Source: Variovorax paradoxus
Lineage (GTDB): Bacteria > Pseudomonadota > Gammaproteobacteria > Burkholderiales > Burkholderiaceae_C
DNA length: 64,000 nucleotides
Assembly (NCBI RefSeq): GCF_024734665.1
Contig: NZ_CP102931.1
Coordinates: 7,230,743 to 7,294,742 of the forward strand
Reading direction: 5' to 3'
Under the pieces are notes generated by a model. That model was not told where the DNA came from. It did not search any database and worked only from the letters and a program-made list of their open reading frames with translations. The translations under genes and the position numbers were made by a program. Positions 46,111 to 55,559 of the stretch are shown here, in pieces (position 1 is the first letter of the stretch; the number at the start of each line of letters is the position of its first letter).

Positions 46111-48495
46111 TCAGTGCGTCTCCTCGCCGCTCTGTGCGGCCATCGCGGCATTCGCTGCCGCTGCGAGCTGCTGTTGCTTGGCGATCTCGCGGTACATCTG
46201 GTCGCGACCGCTGAGGTATTGCTTGGGCCAGTCGACGTCGCGGCTCTGCAGCTTGGCGGCTTCGTGCAGCGTCCATGCTGGGTCAGCCAGGTGCGGGCGC
46301 GCGACGGCGCACAGGTCGGCGCGGCCGGCCGCGATGATGCTGTTGGCCTGGTCGGCGTCGGTGATGGCGCCGACCGCAATGGTCGAGATGCCGACCTCGT
46401 TGCGGATGCGGTCCGAGAACGGCGTCTGGTACATGCGGCCGTACACCGGCTTCGCGTCGCGCGTGGTCTGGCCGGAAGACACGTCGATGAAGTCGGCGCC
46501 GGCTTCCTTGAAGAGCCGTGCGATCACGATCGCATCGGCGTCGGTGTTGCCGCCGGGCGCCCAGTCGTGCGCGGAGATGCGCACGCTCATGGGCTTGTCT
46601 GCTGGCCACACGGCGCGCATGGCGCGGAACACTTCGAGCGGATACCGGCAGCGGGCTTCGATGTCGCCGCCGTATTCGTCGGTGCGTAGATTGGTGAGCG
46701 GGCTGATGAAGGCCGACAGCAGGTAGCCGTGCGCGCAGTGCAGTTCGAGCCAGTCGAAGCCGCATTCGACGGCGCGGCGGGTTGAGTCGACGAACTGGTC
46801 GCGCAGCGTGTCCATCTCGGCGCGCGTGATGGCGGCGGGAAGCTGGTTCTGTTCGCCGTAGGGCAGCGCGCTCGCGGCCAGCAGAGGCCAGTTGCCGCTT
46901 TCGAGCGGCTCGTCGGTGCCTTCCCAGCCCACGCGGGTGGAGCCCTTGGGCCCGCTGTGGCCGAGCTGCATGGCGATCTTGGCGCTCGACTGCGTGTGCA
47001 CGAAATCGACGATGCGCTTGAACGCTGCCTGCTGCGTGTCGTTGTACAGGCCCGTGCAGGCCGGCGTGATGCGGCCTTCGGGCGTCGGGCTGGTCATTTC
47101 GACGAACACCATGGCGGCGCCGCCAAGTGCGCGTGCGCCCAGGTGCACGAGCAAAAAGTCCTGCGGCACACCGTCGACCGCGCTGTAGGTGGCCATCGGC
47201 GACACCAGGATGCGGTTCTTCAGCGTGAGCCCGCGCACCTTGTAGGGCATGAGCATCGGCGCCGTCGCCTTGCCGCCTGCCAGCCACTGCTCGTAGCCGC
47301 CGAGCCATTGCGTGTCGCGCACGCGCAGGTTCTCGTGGCTGATGCGCTGCGAGCGCGTGAGCAGCGAATAGGCGAACTGCTCGATCTGCATGCCGGTGTA
47401 GCGCGGCACGTTCTCGAACCACTCGGTGGAGTTGCGTGCGGCGTTCTGGATCTTCAGCACTTCGACGCTGCGGCGCGCCTCGTAGCCTTCGAGCACATGG
47501 TCGACCGTGCCGCCCTGCGCGAATTCGTTGGCCAGGTCGATCGCGTCTTCCAGCGCGAGCTTGGTGCCAGAGCCGATGGAGAAATGCGCCGTGTGCGCAG
47601 CATCGCCCATCAGCACCACGGGCACCGAGCGGCCTTCGACGTCGATGCGGTGCGTCCAGCGCTCGCACACCACGCGCGGAAAGCGGATCCAGTTGGCCGA
47701 TCCGCGCAGGTGCGTGGCATTGCTGATCAGCGAGTGGCCGCCGAGGTACTTGGCGAACAGCTTCTCGCAGAAGGCGACGGCCTCGGGCTGCTCCATCTGG
47801 TCGAGGCCATGGGCCTTCCACACGGCTTCGGGCGTCTCGACGATGAAGGTCGAAGTCTTGTCGTCGAACTGGTAGGCATGCGCCTGGAACCAGCCGTGCT
47901 CGGTCTGTTCGAAGGCGAAGGTGAAGGCGTCGAAGGTCTGGTGCGTGCCCAGCCAGACGAAGCGGCAGTTGCGCAGGTCGACGTCGGGCTTGAACACGTC
48001 AGCGTAGCGCTGGCGGATGCGGCTATTGAGGCCGTCGCTGGCGATCACCAGATCGGCCTTGTACTGCGCGGCAATGGCCTGGTCGTCGGTGGCGTCGGTT
48101 TCGAACACCAGGTCGACTCCGAGCGCGAGGCATCGCTCCTGCAGGATGTTCAGCAGCCGTTTGCGGCCGATGCCGCAGAAGCCATGCCCCCCCGAGCGCA
48201 CCTGGCGGCCCTTGAAGAACACCTGGATGTCGTCCCAGTGGTGGAACTCGTTGCCGATGAGCGCTGCGGTCTCGGCGTCGGCCGCGCGCAGGTTGCCCAG
48301 CGTCTGGTCGCTCAGCACCACGCCCCAGCCGAAGGTATCGAAGGGGCGGTTGCGTTCCACCACGGTGATCTGCAGCGCCGGGTTGCGCGCCTTCATCAAC
48401 AGGGCGAAGTAGAGGCCTGCCGGCCCCCCGCCGATGCACAGGATGCGCTGGAGGTCCGAAGCGGGAGCGGATTTGAGCGGGCTGAGGCTGTTCAT
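46111..48495 (-). CDS. abmA: 2-aminobenzoyl-CoA monooxygenase/reductase (FAD-OYE fusion)
   Basis: 794-aa bifunctional flavoprotein. Residues 1-~385 are a PHBH-like FAD hydroxylase ('[18 protein letters not shown]' Rossmann motif, '[24 protein letters not shown]'). Residues ~405-770 are an Old-Yellow-Enzyme domain ('[18 protein letters not shown]', His pair in '[27 protein letters not shown]'). This fusion matches the enzyme of Azoarcus that hydroxylates and reduces 2-aminobenzoyl-CoA to 2-amino-5-oxocyclohexenecarboxyl-CoA. Related fusions are annotated as salicylyl-CoA 5-hydroxylase. First gene of the operon; no Shine-Dalgarno is seen before its ATG. Confidence 0.88.
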   Translation of the reverse strand: MNSLSPLKSAPASDLQRILCIGGGPAGLYFALLMKARNPALQITVVERNRPFDTFGWGVVLSDQTLGNLRAADAETAALIGNEFHHWDDIQVFFKGRQVRSGGHGFCGIGRKRLLNILQERCLALGVDLVFETDATDDQAIAAQYKADLVIASDGLNSRIRQRYADVFKPDVDLRNCRFVWLGTHQTFDAFTFAFEQTEHGWFQAHAYQFDDKTSTFIVETPEAVWKAHGLDQMEQPEAVAFCEKLFAKYLGGHSLISNATHLRGSANWIRFPRVVCERWTHRIDVEGRSVPVVLMGDAAHTAHFSIGSGTKLALEDAIDLANEFAQGGTVDHVLEGYEARRSVEVLKIQNAARNSTEWFENVPRYTGMQIEQFAYSLLTRSQRISHENLRVRDTQWLGGYEQWLAGGKATAPMLMPYKVRGLTLKNRILVSPMATYSAVDGVPQDFLLVHLGARALGGAAMVFVEMTSPTPEGRITPACTGLYNDTQQAAFKRIVDFVHTQSSAKIAMQLGHSGPKGSTRVGWEGTDEPLESGNWPLLAASALPYGEQNQLPAAITRAEMDTLRDQFVDSTRRAVECGFDWLELHCAHGYLLSAFISPLTNLRTDEYGGDIEARCRYPLEVFRAMRAVWPADKPMSVRISAHDWAPGGNTDADAIVIARLFKEAGADFIDVSSGQTTRDAKPVYGRMYQTPFSDRIRNEVGISTIAVGAITDADQANSIIAAGRADLCAVARPHLADPAWTLHEAAKLQSRDVDWPKQYLSGRDQMYREIAKQQQLAAAANAAMAAQSGEETH

Positions 48496-48503
48496 GGTTC
48501 AAT

Positions 48504-48531
48504 AGTTTAGACATAAACAATCTCATGTCAA
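48504..48531 (-). promoter_or_regulatory. Promoter of the aminobenzoyl-CoA operon
   Basis: On the minus strand TTGACA (48526-48531) is followed after 16 nt by TAAACT (48504-48509). The expected transcription start is only a few nt from the abmA ATG at 48495, so the message may be nearly leaderless. Confidence 0.45.
48505..48518. promoter_or_regulatory. MarR operator candidate
   Basis: Inverted repeat GTTTA-GACA-TAAAC overlapping the -10 region of the abm promoter, about 10 nt before the first gene. Its placement fits repression by the MarR protein encoded in the operon. Confidence 0.5.
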
Positions 48532-48590
48532 TCCCGATTCGCACCGGGCGCCCGGCGTGCCGCTCGCGGCCCCCGCTGACACGGGTAGTC

Positions 48591-49895
48591 ATGCAAAAAC
48601 TTGGAAAAATCAATACCATGGGCCCCATGCAAAACTTGATACCCAAGATCGAGTCGCAGCTGGCTTCGCTGCCTGTCCCCATCGCGCTGGAGCTGCCAGA
48701 TGGCAGGCGCGTTGCCCAGGCGGGAGCCCGCGTCACCCTGGCCTTCAAGGAATGGACGGTGCTCGCCAAGCTGGCGGCCCGACAGGTGGGGGCCATCGGC
48801 GAAGCGTATGTCGAGGGCAAGGTGCAGATCGAGGGCGCCATGCGCGACCTGATCGACGCCACCGTCGGCATGCTGCCCGGCAACCCGGCCGAAACCGACA
48901 CTGGTTGGTGGAGCCGCCTGCAGCACCGGGCAAAGTCCCATGGCTCGCACTCGCTGCGCAAGGACGCGGCCCAGATCGAGTTCCACTACGACGTCTCCGA
49001 CGACTTCTACGCGCTGTGGCTGGACCCGCGCCGCGTGTATTCATGCGCCTACTTCCGCACGCCCGACCTCACGCTGGCCCAGGCGCAGGAAGCCAAGCTC
49101 GACCACATCTGCCGCAAGCTCATGCTGCAGCCGGGCGAGCGCTACCTCGACATCGGCTCAGGCTGGGGCGCGCTGCTGCTGTGGGCGGCCGAGCACTATG
49201 GCGTGGACGCCACCGGCATCACGCTGTCGAAGAACCAGCATGCCTACGTGCAGCGGCTCATCGAGGAAAAGGGCCTGCAGGGCCGCGTGCGCGTCGAACT
49301 GCGCGACTACCGCGAGCTGTCGGTCGACCAGCCCTTCGACAAGATCTCGTCAGTGGGCATGTTCGAGCACGTGGGCGCGGCCAACATGCCGACCTACTTC
49401 CGCAAGATCCATTCGCTGCTGAAGCCGGGCGGCCTGGTCATGAATCACGGCATCACCTCGGGCGAGCTCAACTATCGCCAGCTGGGCGCCGGCATGGGTG
49501 ACTTCATCGAGAAATACATCTTCCCCGGCGGCGAGCTGCTGCACGTGACGCACGTGCTGCGCGAGACGGCCGCGGCCGGCCTGGAGATGGTCGACACCGA
49601 GAGCCTGCGCCCGCACTATGCGCGCACGCTCTGGGCCTGGTCGGATGCACTCGAGGCGCAGCTCGACACCGCGCGCGAGGTGCTGCAGCGCAACGGCGGC
49701 CGCCAGGCCGAGAACGCCGAGCGCGTGCTGCGGGCCTACCGCCTGTACCTCGCGGGCTCGGCCATGAGCTTCGAGCAGGGCTGGATCTCGCTGCACCAGA
49801 TGCTGTCCACCAGGCCTGACGGCAAGGTCGAACACGGCGTTTTGCGCGGCGCGCAATCGGTGTACCCTTTTGCCCGTGACTACATCTACAAGTGA
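48591..49895 (+). CDS. cfa: Cyclopropane-fatty-acyl-phospholipid synthase family methyltransferase
   Basis: About 434-aa SAM-dependent enzyme of the Cfa/CmaS family that adds a methylene bridge to unsaturated acyl chains of membrane phospholipids. Motif I is 'YLDIGSGWGALLLWAAEHYG'; further family blocks are 'IEFHYDVSDDFYALWLDPRRVYSCAYF', 'SVGMFEHVG' and 'IFPGGELLHVTHV'. The start is uncertain: in-frame ATGs occur at 48525, 48591, 48618 and 48627, and none has a clear Shine-Dalgarno. Divergent from the abm operon. Confidence 0.87.
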   Translation: MQKLGKINTMGPMQNLIPKIESQLASLPVPIALELPDGRRVAQAGARVTLAFKEWTVLAKLAARQVGAIGEAYVEGKVQIEGAMRDLIDATVGMLPGNPAETDTGWWSRLQHRAKSHGSHSLRKDAAQIEFHYDVSDDFYALWLDPRRVYSCAYFRTPDLTLAQAQEAKLDHICRKLMLQPGERYLDIGSGWGALLLWAAEHYGVDATGITLSKNQHAYVQRLIEEKGLQGRVRVELRDYRELSVDQPFDKISSVGMFEHVGAANMPTYFRKIHSLLKPGGLVMNHGITSGELNYRQLGAGMGDFIEKYIFPGGELLHVTHVLRETAAAGLEMVDTESLRPHYARTLWAWSDALEAQLDTAREVLQRNGGRQAENAERVLRAYRLYLAGSAMSFEQGWISLHQMLSTRPDGKVEHGVLRGAQSVYPFARDYIYK

Positions 49896-49906
49896 GTGAA
49901 AACACC

Positions 49907-50230
49907 ATGCTCTATCGATTCCAGTCCCGAGCTTCCCCCGACTTCGTGATGCTCGAAGTGCATGCCCGCCAGTTGCTGGACATCGTCGGCAAGTCGGCGG
50001 CCCCGCAAGGCATCATCACGGTCGAGCAGATCCCCGGCGCCATCGCGGCCATCGAAGCCGCGCTGGCGCGCGAGGGCTCCAACGCCCACAACAACGACGA
50101 CTACGCCGTCGAAGGCCACGCCAACGAGGCCGAGAAGCAGCATGTCGGGCTACATCAGCGTGCAATCCCCCTGCTCCACATGCTCAAGGATTCGCTGGCC
50201 GAAAAGAAGGACGTGACCTGGAAGACCTGA
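49907..50230 (+). CDS. DUF1840-domain protein
   Basis: 107-aa small protein beginning MLYRFQSRASPDFVMLEVHARQLLDIVG, typical of the DUF1840 family found widely in betaproteobacteria. The ATG at 49907 is 12 nt after the cyclopropane synthase stop. Function is unknown; no membrane or signal sequence. Confidence 0.85.
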   Translation: MLYRFQSRASPDFVMLEVHARQLLDIVGKSAAPQGIITVEQIPGAIAAIEAALAREGSNAHNNDDYAVEGHANEAEKQHVGLHQRAIPLLHMLKDSLAEKKDVTWKT

Positions 50231-50238
50231 TCGGTCGG

Positions 50239-51264
50239 TCAGTCCACTTTCGCGCCGGAGTCCTTCACCACCTTCGCCCACTTCACGTGCTCGCTCGCAA
50301 TGAGCTTCGTGAAGTCGGCGGGTGAATTCCCGCTCGGAATCGCGCCCTGCGCGAGCATCTTTTCCTTGATGGCCGGCGTGCTCAGCGACTTGGCCACTTC
50401 CTGCTGAATCCGGTTCACGATCTCGGGCGAGGTGCCGGCCGGCGCCAGCAGCCCGAACCACGAGCTTGCCTCGTAGCCCTTGAGCGACGGGCCCCCCACT
50501 TCTTCCACCGTCGGAATGTCCGGCAGGGCGGGTGAGCGCTGCGCGCTCGTCACGGCCAGGGCAGTGAGCTTGCCGGCCTTGATCTGCGCCATCGACGAGG
50601 GCAGGTTGTCGAACATCACGTCGGCGTTGCCGCCCACCATGTCCAGCAGCGCCGGGCCCGAGCCCTTGTACGGAATGTGCGCCATGAAGGTGCCCGTCAT
50701 GCTCTTGAACAGCTCGCCCGCAAGGTGGATCGACGTGCCGCTGCCGCTCGACGCCATGTTCAGCTTGCCCGGGTTGGCCTTGGCGTACTTGATGAAGTCC
50801 TGCACGTTGCGGATGTTCAGCGTCTTCGCCTTGTCGGCGTTCATCTCCATCACATTCGGCACGGCGGCCACCAGCGTGATGGGCGCGAAGTCCTTGATCG
50901 GGTCGAAGGGCAGCTTGGGGTACAGCGCGCGGTTGATGCCGTGCGTGCCGACCGTGCCCATCAGCAGCGTGTAGCCGTCGTTCGGCGCGCGCGCCACGAT
51001 CTCGGCGCCCACGTTGCCGCCCGCGCCCGCGCGGTTGTCCACGATGAACTGCTGGCCGAAGGCCTTCGACAGTTCGGGCGCGACGGCGCGCGCCAGGATG
51101 TCGGTGGTACCGCCGGCCGCAAAGGGCACGACGATGCGCACCGGCTTGGTCGGCCAGGTGCCTTGGGCCCACGAAGGGGTGGCCATCAGGGTCAGGGCGG
51201 TGGCTACGGATGCGGCCAGCGCGGTGCGGCGACTGGGCTTGAAGAGAGAGAAAGAAGAAGTCAT
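50239..51264 (-). CDS. Bug/TctC-family substrate-binding receptor
   Basis: 341-aa extracytoplasmic solute receptor with a cleavable signal ('[24 protein letters not shown]'). Family blocks are '[18 protein letters not shown]', '[19 protein letters not shown]', '[24 protein letters not shown]' and '[10 protein letters not shown]'. Start taken at 51264, the first Met before the signal peptide. No TctAB partner nearby, as is usual for orphan Bug receptors; ligand unknown. Confidence 0.93.
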   Translation of the reverse strand: MTSSFSLFKPSRRTALAASVATALTLMATPSWAQGTWPTKPVRIVVPFAAGGTTDILARAVAPELSKAFGQQFIVDNRAGAGGNVGAEIVARAPNDGYTLLMGTVGTHGINRALYPKLPFDPIKDFAPITLVAAVPNVMEMNADKAKTLNIRNVQDFIKYAKANPGKLNMASSGSGTSIHLAGELFKSMTGTFMAHIPYKGSGPALLDMVGGNADVMFDNLPSSMAQIKAGKLTALAVTSAQRSPALPDIPTVEEVGGPSLKGYEASSWFGLLAPAGTSPEIVNRIQQEVAKSLSTPAIKEKMLAQGAIPSGNSPADFTKLIASEHVKWAKVVKDSGAKVD

Positions 51265-51342
51265 GCGCGCGTTTGTACAGGTGCACGCCACGGGCGTCGC
51301 GGGTGAAAACCCCGTGAGCCGGTGGGTCGCCGCACAGTCGGC

Positions 51343-52269
51343 TCAGGCCACCTGCATGCGCTGCGCAAACCGCTCGTTGCGAAAACGCTCCAGCACGAAG
51401 TCGATGAACACGCGCGTCTTCGGCGGCAGCAGCTTCTTGCTCGGGTAGTAGAGCCACACTGCGCCCGCGTCCTGATGCCATTCGGGCAGCAGCCGCAGCA
51501 GCTCGCCGCTGCGCAGCCCGCGCTCCACGAAGGGCATCGGCAGCATCGCCACGCCCAGCCCCATCAGCGCCGCATGCGCGATGGCTTCGGGGTCGTTGAA
51601 GATCGCGCGCGGCCGGGGCAGGTCGACCGTGGCCTCCTCCCCGCGCGCATGCCGCAGCGTCCAACTGCGCAGCCGCCCCGTGGGCGAGGAGCGGCGCAGC
51701 AGGGTGTCGAGCGCCGCCAGGTCCGAGGGATGCCTGGGCCGCTTGCGCCCCTCCATGTAGCGCGGCGACGCCACCGCCACCACGTGGATGCGCGCCAGCT
51801 CCCGCGCCACCAGTCCGGCCGACAGCTCGATGCCGCCGCCGATGGCCGCGTCGAAACCCTCGCCGACCAGGTCGACCTGCTGGTTGTCGAAATGCCAGTC
51901 CGGCAGGATGGCCGGGTAGCGCGCGAGAAAGTCGCCCATCAGCGGCAGCACGTGCTCGCGCCCGAAGGCCTGGCCCATGCTCACCTTCAGCGTGCCGGCG
52001 GGCTGGCCGTCGTCGGTGTCGATGCCGGCCACGGCCTCCTGCAGCGTGGCCAGCGCGGGGCCGATCTGCGCCAGGAATCGCTCGCCGCCCTCGGTCAGCG
52101 TGAGGCTGCGCGTGCTGCGCTGGAACAGCCGCACGCCCAGCCGCGCCTCGAGCCGCGCCACGTTCTTGCTGACTGCGGCCGGCGTCAGCCCCAGGCGCCG
52201 GGCGGCGGCCGAGAAGCTGCCGCCTTCGGCGCTCTGCACAAAGGATTCGAGGTGATTGAGCGGTTCCAT
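51343..52269 (-). CDS. LysR-family regulator
   Basis: 308-aa LysR of the CrgA/DsdC-like 'MEPLNHLESFVQSAEGGSFSAAARRLGLTPAAVSKNVARLEARLG' type, with the effector domain in the C-terminal two thirds. It is divergent from the SDR gene at 52404, with a LysR-box palindrome between them. Likely regulates that SDR gene and itself. Confidence 0.92.
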   Translation of the reverse strand: MEPLNHLESFVQSAEGGSFSAAARRLGLTPAAVSKNVARLEARLGVRLFQRSTRSLTLTEGGERFLAQIGPALATLQEAVAGIDTDDGQPAGTLKVSMGQAFGREHVLPLMGDFLARYPAILPDWHFDNQQVDLVGEGFDAAIGGGIELSAGLVARELARIHVVAVASPRYMEGRKRPRHPSDLAALDTLLRRSSPTGRLRSWTLRHARGEEATVDLPRPRAIFNDPEAIAHAALMGLGVAMLPMPFVERGLRSGELLRLLPEWHQDAGAVWLYYPSKKLLPPKTRVFIDFVLERFRNERFAQRMQVA

Positions 52270-52290
52270 GGCCGCATTTTCATTCTCATC

Positions 52291-52307
52291 TTCAACTCTG
52301 GGTTGAA
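52291..52307. promoter_or_regulatory. LysR-box palindrome
   Basis: Perfect inverted repeat TTCAAC-TCTGG-GTTGAA, a T-N11-A type LysR site, between the LysR start (52269) and the SDR start (52404). Confidence 0.6.
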
Positions 52308-52403
52308 TTTGCTTGCGCCAATTGATGGCTACCGCCGAGGGAATGAAATGCCGACACTGAAGGTCTTCTTTCTCCCGTCCCCCTTCAACTGATCGGAAAA
52401 ATC

Positions 52404-53168
52404 ATGACTTCCAGCAATGCTTCTTCTTCCCCCGTCCTGGCCGGCAAGGTCGCCTTCGTCACCGGCGGTTCGCGCGGCATCGGCGCCGCCATCGTGCGGC
52501 GCCTGGTGCGCGACGGCGCCGCCGTGGCCTTCAGCTACGCCAGCTCCAGCGCCCCGGCCGACGAGCTGGTGCGCAGCATCCAGTCCGAAGGCGGCCGCGC
52601 CCTCGCGCTGAAGATCGACAGCGCCGACGCTGCCGCGCTCACCGCCGGCATCGACGAAGCGGCCCGCGCCTTCGGCAAGATCGACATCCTCGTGAACAAC
52701 GCCGGCGTGTTCCTGGGCGGCACCCTCGACGACTTCTCGCTCGAAGATTTCGACAAGACGCTGAACGTCAACGTGCGCGCCGTGTTCGTCGCTGCCAAGG
52801 CGGCCTCGCGCCACATGGGCGAAGGCGGCCGCATCATCAACATCGGCAGCACCAACGCCGAGCGCATGCCCTGGCCGGGCGGCAGCGCCTATGCGATGAG
52901 CAAGTCGGCGCTGGTCGGCATGGTGCAGGGCCTGTCGCGCGACCTCGGCCCGCGCGGCATCACGGTCAACAACGTGCAGCCCGGCCCGGTCAACACCGAC
53001 ATGAATCCGGTCGACGGTCCCAACGCCGCTGCCATGCATGGGCTGATGGCGCTGGCTCGCCATGCGCGTCCGGAAGAAATCGCCGGCATGGTCGGCTACC
53101 TGGCCAGCCCGGAGGCCGCGTTCGTGACCGGCGCCAGCCTGAACATCGACGGCGGCTTTGCAGCCTGA
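52404..53168 (+). CDS. SDR-family oxidoreductase
   Basis: 254-aa short-chain dehydrogenase. The cofactor motif is 'FVTGGSRGIGAAIVRRL', the active site 'INIGSTNAERMPWPGGSAYAMSKSAL' supplies the Tyr-X3-Lys, and 'VNNAGVFLGG' is present. The segment after the active site ends in 'DGGFAA'. Residues after the first beta strand suggest an NADP-type enzyme of the FabG-like classical group. Substrate unknown; regulated probably by the divergent LysR. Confidence 0.92.
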   Translation: MTSSNASSSPVLAGKVAFVTGGSRGIGAAIVRRLVRDGAAVAFSYASSSAPADELVRSIQSEGGRALALKIDSADAAALTAGIDEAARAFGKIDILVNNAGVFLGGTLDDFSLEDFDKTLNVNVRAVFVAAKAASRHMGEGGRIINIGSTNAERMPWPGGSAYAMSKSALVGMVQGLSRDLGPRGITVNNVQPGPVNTDMNPVDGPNAAAMHGLMALARHARPEEIAGMVGYLASPEAAFVTGASLNIDGGFAA

Positions 53169-53182
53169 GCGGCCTGCCTCTG

Positions 53183-53548
53183 CTAGGGGCGCGGAATCAG
53201 TGGCGACGACGGCGCCACTGTTGGCGGCCGCTGCGGGTACACCGAGGTTCCAAAGGTGTTGCCCATGCGATGGCCGGTTGCCGCCCGGTTGAACAGCCCA
53301 AGCTGATTCGATGGCTTCTGCACCATCGCTTCCGAGGCCATGCCGGGCTGCGCCGCGTCCGGCGCGCGCGCCGAGGCTGCGGGGCGCAGCTTCTCCGTCA
53401 GGCAATCGTATGAGGGCGTCCGCTCTCCGTTGACGGTCACTTCAACGCAGGGTTGATCGGCCGCAGCCTTCGCTTGCGCCGATGCGTTCACGTAGCATCC
53501 GAACGCCAGGGCTGTGGCGACGACGCCGTACAGACAAATCACGCGCAT
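53183..53548 (-). CDS. Small exported protein of unknown function
   Basis: 121-aa protein with an N-terminal signal or anchor ('MRVICLYGVVATALAFGCYVNASAQA') and a preceding GGAGGT ribosome-binding site. The mature part is 'QPCVEVTVNGERTPSYDCLTEKL', with two Cys that could form a disulfide, followed by a Pro/Ala-rich tail. No characterised family recognised. It lies upstream of, and opposite to, the TpsB-like gene. Confidence 0.7.
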   Translation of the reverse strand: MRVICLYGVVATALAFGCYVNASAQAKAAADQPCVEVTVNGERTPSYDCLTEKLRPAASARAPDAAQPGMASEAMVQKPSNQLGLFNRAATGHRMGNTFGTSVYPQRPPTVAPSSPLIPRP

Positions 53549-53848
53549 CGCTGCACCTCCATTGCGCCACCAGCGGCCGCGCAGTCTATGCGCCAGGCAA
53601 GTCAATGAAAAGACGCCGGGGAACAGCCCTCGCGCGCAAAGAAAACGCCCCCGCGCAGAGGCCCTTCTTCTTAAGTATGGAAAACCGGCCGGAGAGGCCC
53701 GGGTGACATTTTGTTGATGAAGTTTTCGTGACAAACGACAGTCGCCGCGCATGCAGTGCGTCTAGGTAGGGTACGCCGCAGCGACACGAAAGCTCTCCCC
53801 GATGAGCCGCTGCCAGGCGCGCTTCATTCCTTGGGATCAGAGCTTCAA
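53549..53848. other. Divergent interval upstream of the TpsB-like gene
   Basis: 300 nt holding the promoters of the small exported protein (minus) and the TpsB-like gene (plus). A TTGTTGATGAAGT stretch near 53711 is the only AT-rich part. No clear -10, palindrome or small gene was identified; short ORFs here are judged spurious. Confidence 0.45.
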
Positions 53849-55498
53849 ATGCATGCAATCAAGAAGAACGGGAAAGGCCCGCCGGGACGCTGTCGTCGCG
53901 TCGTGTGGCTGGCAGTGATGGCGATGGGCGCGCAGGGAGCCGCCTTCGCCCAGACACCTTCGTCCGCGCCGTCCGCCGCACCCGCGACCACCGCCGCCGA
54001 GCCCGCGCGCAAGGTCGACATCGCCGAATACATCGTGCGCGGCAACACCGTGCTCGACGCGCGTGCCATCGAGAAGGCGGTCACGCCCTTCCTCGGCCCC
54101 GAGCGCACGCTGAAAGACGTGGAGGGCGCGCGCGACGCACTGCTCGCGGCCTACCAGGCGGCGGGCTACCAGTCGGTGTATGTCGACCTGCCAGAGCAGC
54201 AGGTGACGCAGGGCGTGGTGTTCCTGCAGGTCAACGAGACCCGCGTGGGCCGCGTGCGCGTGGTGGGCGCCGAGTACAACTCGCCGCTCGATGTGCGCGA
54301 CCAGGTGCCGGCGTTGAAGGAGGGCAGCGTGCCCAACTTCAACAAGGCGCAGGCAGAACTCACTGCGCTCAACCGTGGCCCCAAGCGGCAGGTGATGCCG
54401 CTGGTGCGCCAGGGCAGCATGCCGGGCACCATGGACGTCGATCTCAAGGTCGAAGACTCGAGCCCGTGGCGCGCCAGCGTCGGCCTCAACAACGACTACA
54501 GCGCCGACACGCGCAAGCTGCGCGCCACCGCATCGATCGGCCACGACAACCTCTGGCAGCTGGGCCACAGTGCCTCCATCAGCTTCTTCGGCGCGCCGCA
54601 GGACCTGAGCCAGACGAAGGTGATCTCGGCCTCGTACGCCGCGCCGCTTCCGGGCACCAACTGGAGCCTGGAAGCCAATGCGCTCTCGTCAGACAGCAAC
54701 GTGGCCACCGTGGGCGGCACCGACGTGCTCGGCAAGGGCCACTCGTTCGGCCTGAAGGCGACCTATACCGTGCCGAATGCCGGCAACTGGTGGCACGCGT
54801 TCAGCGTCGGCATCGACTTCAAGAACAACAAGGAAGCGCTCACGCTGAAGGGCAGCGGCGACACCGTGCCGCTCAAGTACGCGCCGATCACGCTGTCGTA
54901 CTCGGGCTTGCGCCAGTCGGAGAAGAGCCAGTACGGCGTGGGCGTCTCGCTGGTGGTGGGCACCAGCAGCTCGTTCAAGTACGGCAGCGACTGGCAGGCC
55001 TTCGACTACAAGCGCTACAAGGCGTCGCCCAGCTTCATGGTGCTGAAGGCCGACCTCAACGGCATGCACACCTTCGACGGCGGCTCGCAGCTCGCCTTCC
55101 GTTTCAACGGGCAGATAACCGATTCGCCGTTGGTGTCGAGCGAGCAGATCGCCGGCGGCGGCATGAACTCGGTGCGCGGCTATCTCTCTGCCGAAGCCAC
55201 CGGCGACTACGGCGTGGTGGGCTCGGTCGAGCTGCGCAGCCAGCCGCTGACCTATCTGGGCAGCGTGGTCGAGAACTGGCGTGTGTACGCCTTTGCCGAT
55301 GCAGCGCGGCTGCGCCTGAAGAGCCCGCTGCCCGAACAGGAAGACCGCTTCTCGCTGTACTCGGTCGGCGTGGGGACCACCTTCAAGCTTGGTCAATACC
55401 TCGCGGGCCGCGTCGACATCGGCTACCCGCTCACGGACGGCCCGCGCACGAAGAAGCACGACCCGCGAGTGAATTTCAGCCTCACCGCGAACTACTGA
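53849..55498 (+). CDS. TpsB/FhaC/ShlB-family two-partner secretion transporter
   Basis: 549-aa Omp85-superfamily outer-membrane transporter. The signal peptide ends in 'AFAQ' (residue ~34). A POTRA-like module with the 'EYIVRGNTVLDARAIEKAVTPFLG' fold follows at ~55-135, a second at ~140-220. The barrel domain ends with the conserved L6 loop 'GGGMNSVRGYLSAEATGDYG' (VRGY motif) and a terminal aromatic Tyr. In TPS systems such proteins thread large adhesins or hemolysins to the surface; no TpsA exoprotein gene is present in the window. The gene precedes an ExbB-ExbD-TonB set in the same direction. Confidence 0.9.
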   Translation: MHAIKKNGKGPPGRCRRVVWLAVMAMGAQGAAFAQTPSSAPSAAPATTAAEPARKVDIAEYIVRGNTVLDARAIEKAVTPFLGPERTLKDVEGARDALLAAYQAAGYQSVYVDLPEQQVTQGVVFLQVNETRVGRVRVVGAEYNSPLDVRDQVPALKEGSVPNFNKAQAELTALNRGPKRQVMPLVRQGSMPGTMDVDLKVEDSSPWRASVGLNNDYSADTRKLRATASIGHDNLWQLGHSASISFFGAPQDLSQTKVISASYAAPLPGTNWSLEANALSSDSNVATVGGTDVLGKGHSFGLKATYTVPNAGNWWHAFSVGIDFKNNKEALTLKGSGDTVPLKYAPITLSYSGLRQSEKSQYGVGVSLVVGTSSSFKYGSDWQAFDYKRYKASPSFMVLKADLNGMHTFDGGSQLAFRFNGQITDSPLVSSEQIAGGGMNSVRGYLSAEATGDYGVVGSVELRSQPLTYLGSVVENWRVYAFADAARLRLKSPLPEQEDRFSLYSVGVGTTFKLGQYLAGRVDIGYPLTDGPRTKKHDPRVNFSLTANY

Positions 55499-55559
55499 GC
55501 GGCGCGGCCACCCGTTTTCCTTTCATTTTTTCGCTACGAGCTTTCCGGAGAACCCTGTC

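Noticed and set aside
44764..46689. 641-codon plus-strand ORF across hydratase, MarR and monooxygenase genes
   Set aside because: Spans three real minus-strand genes and has no recognisable domain.
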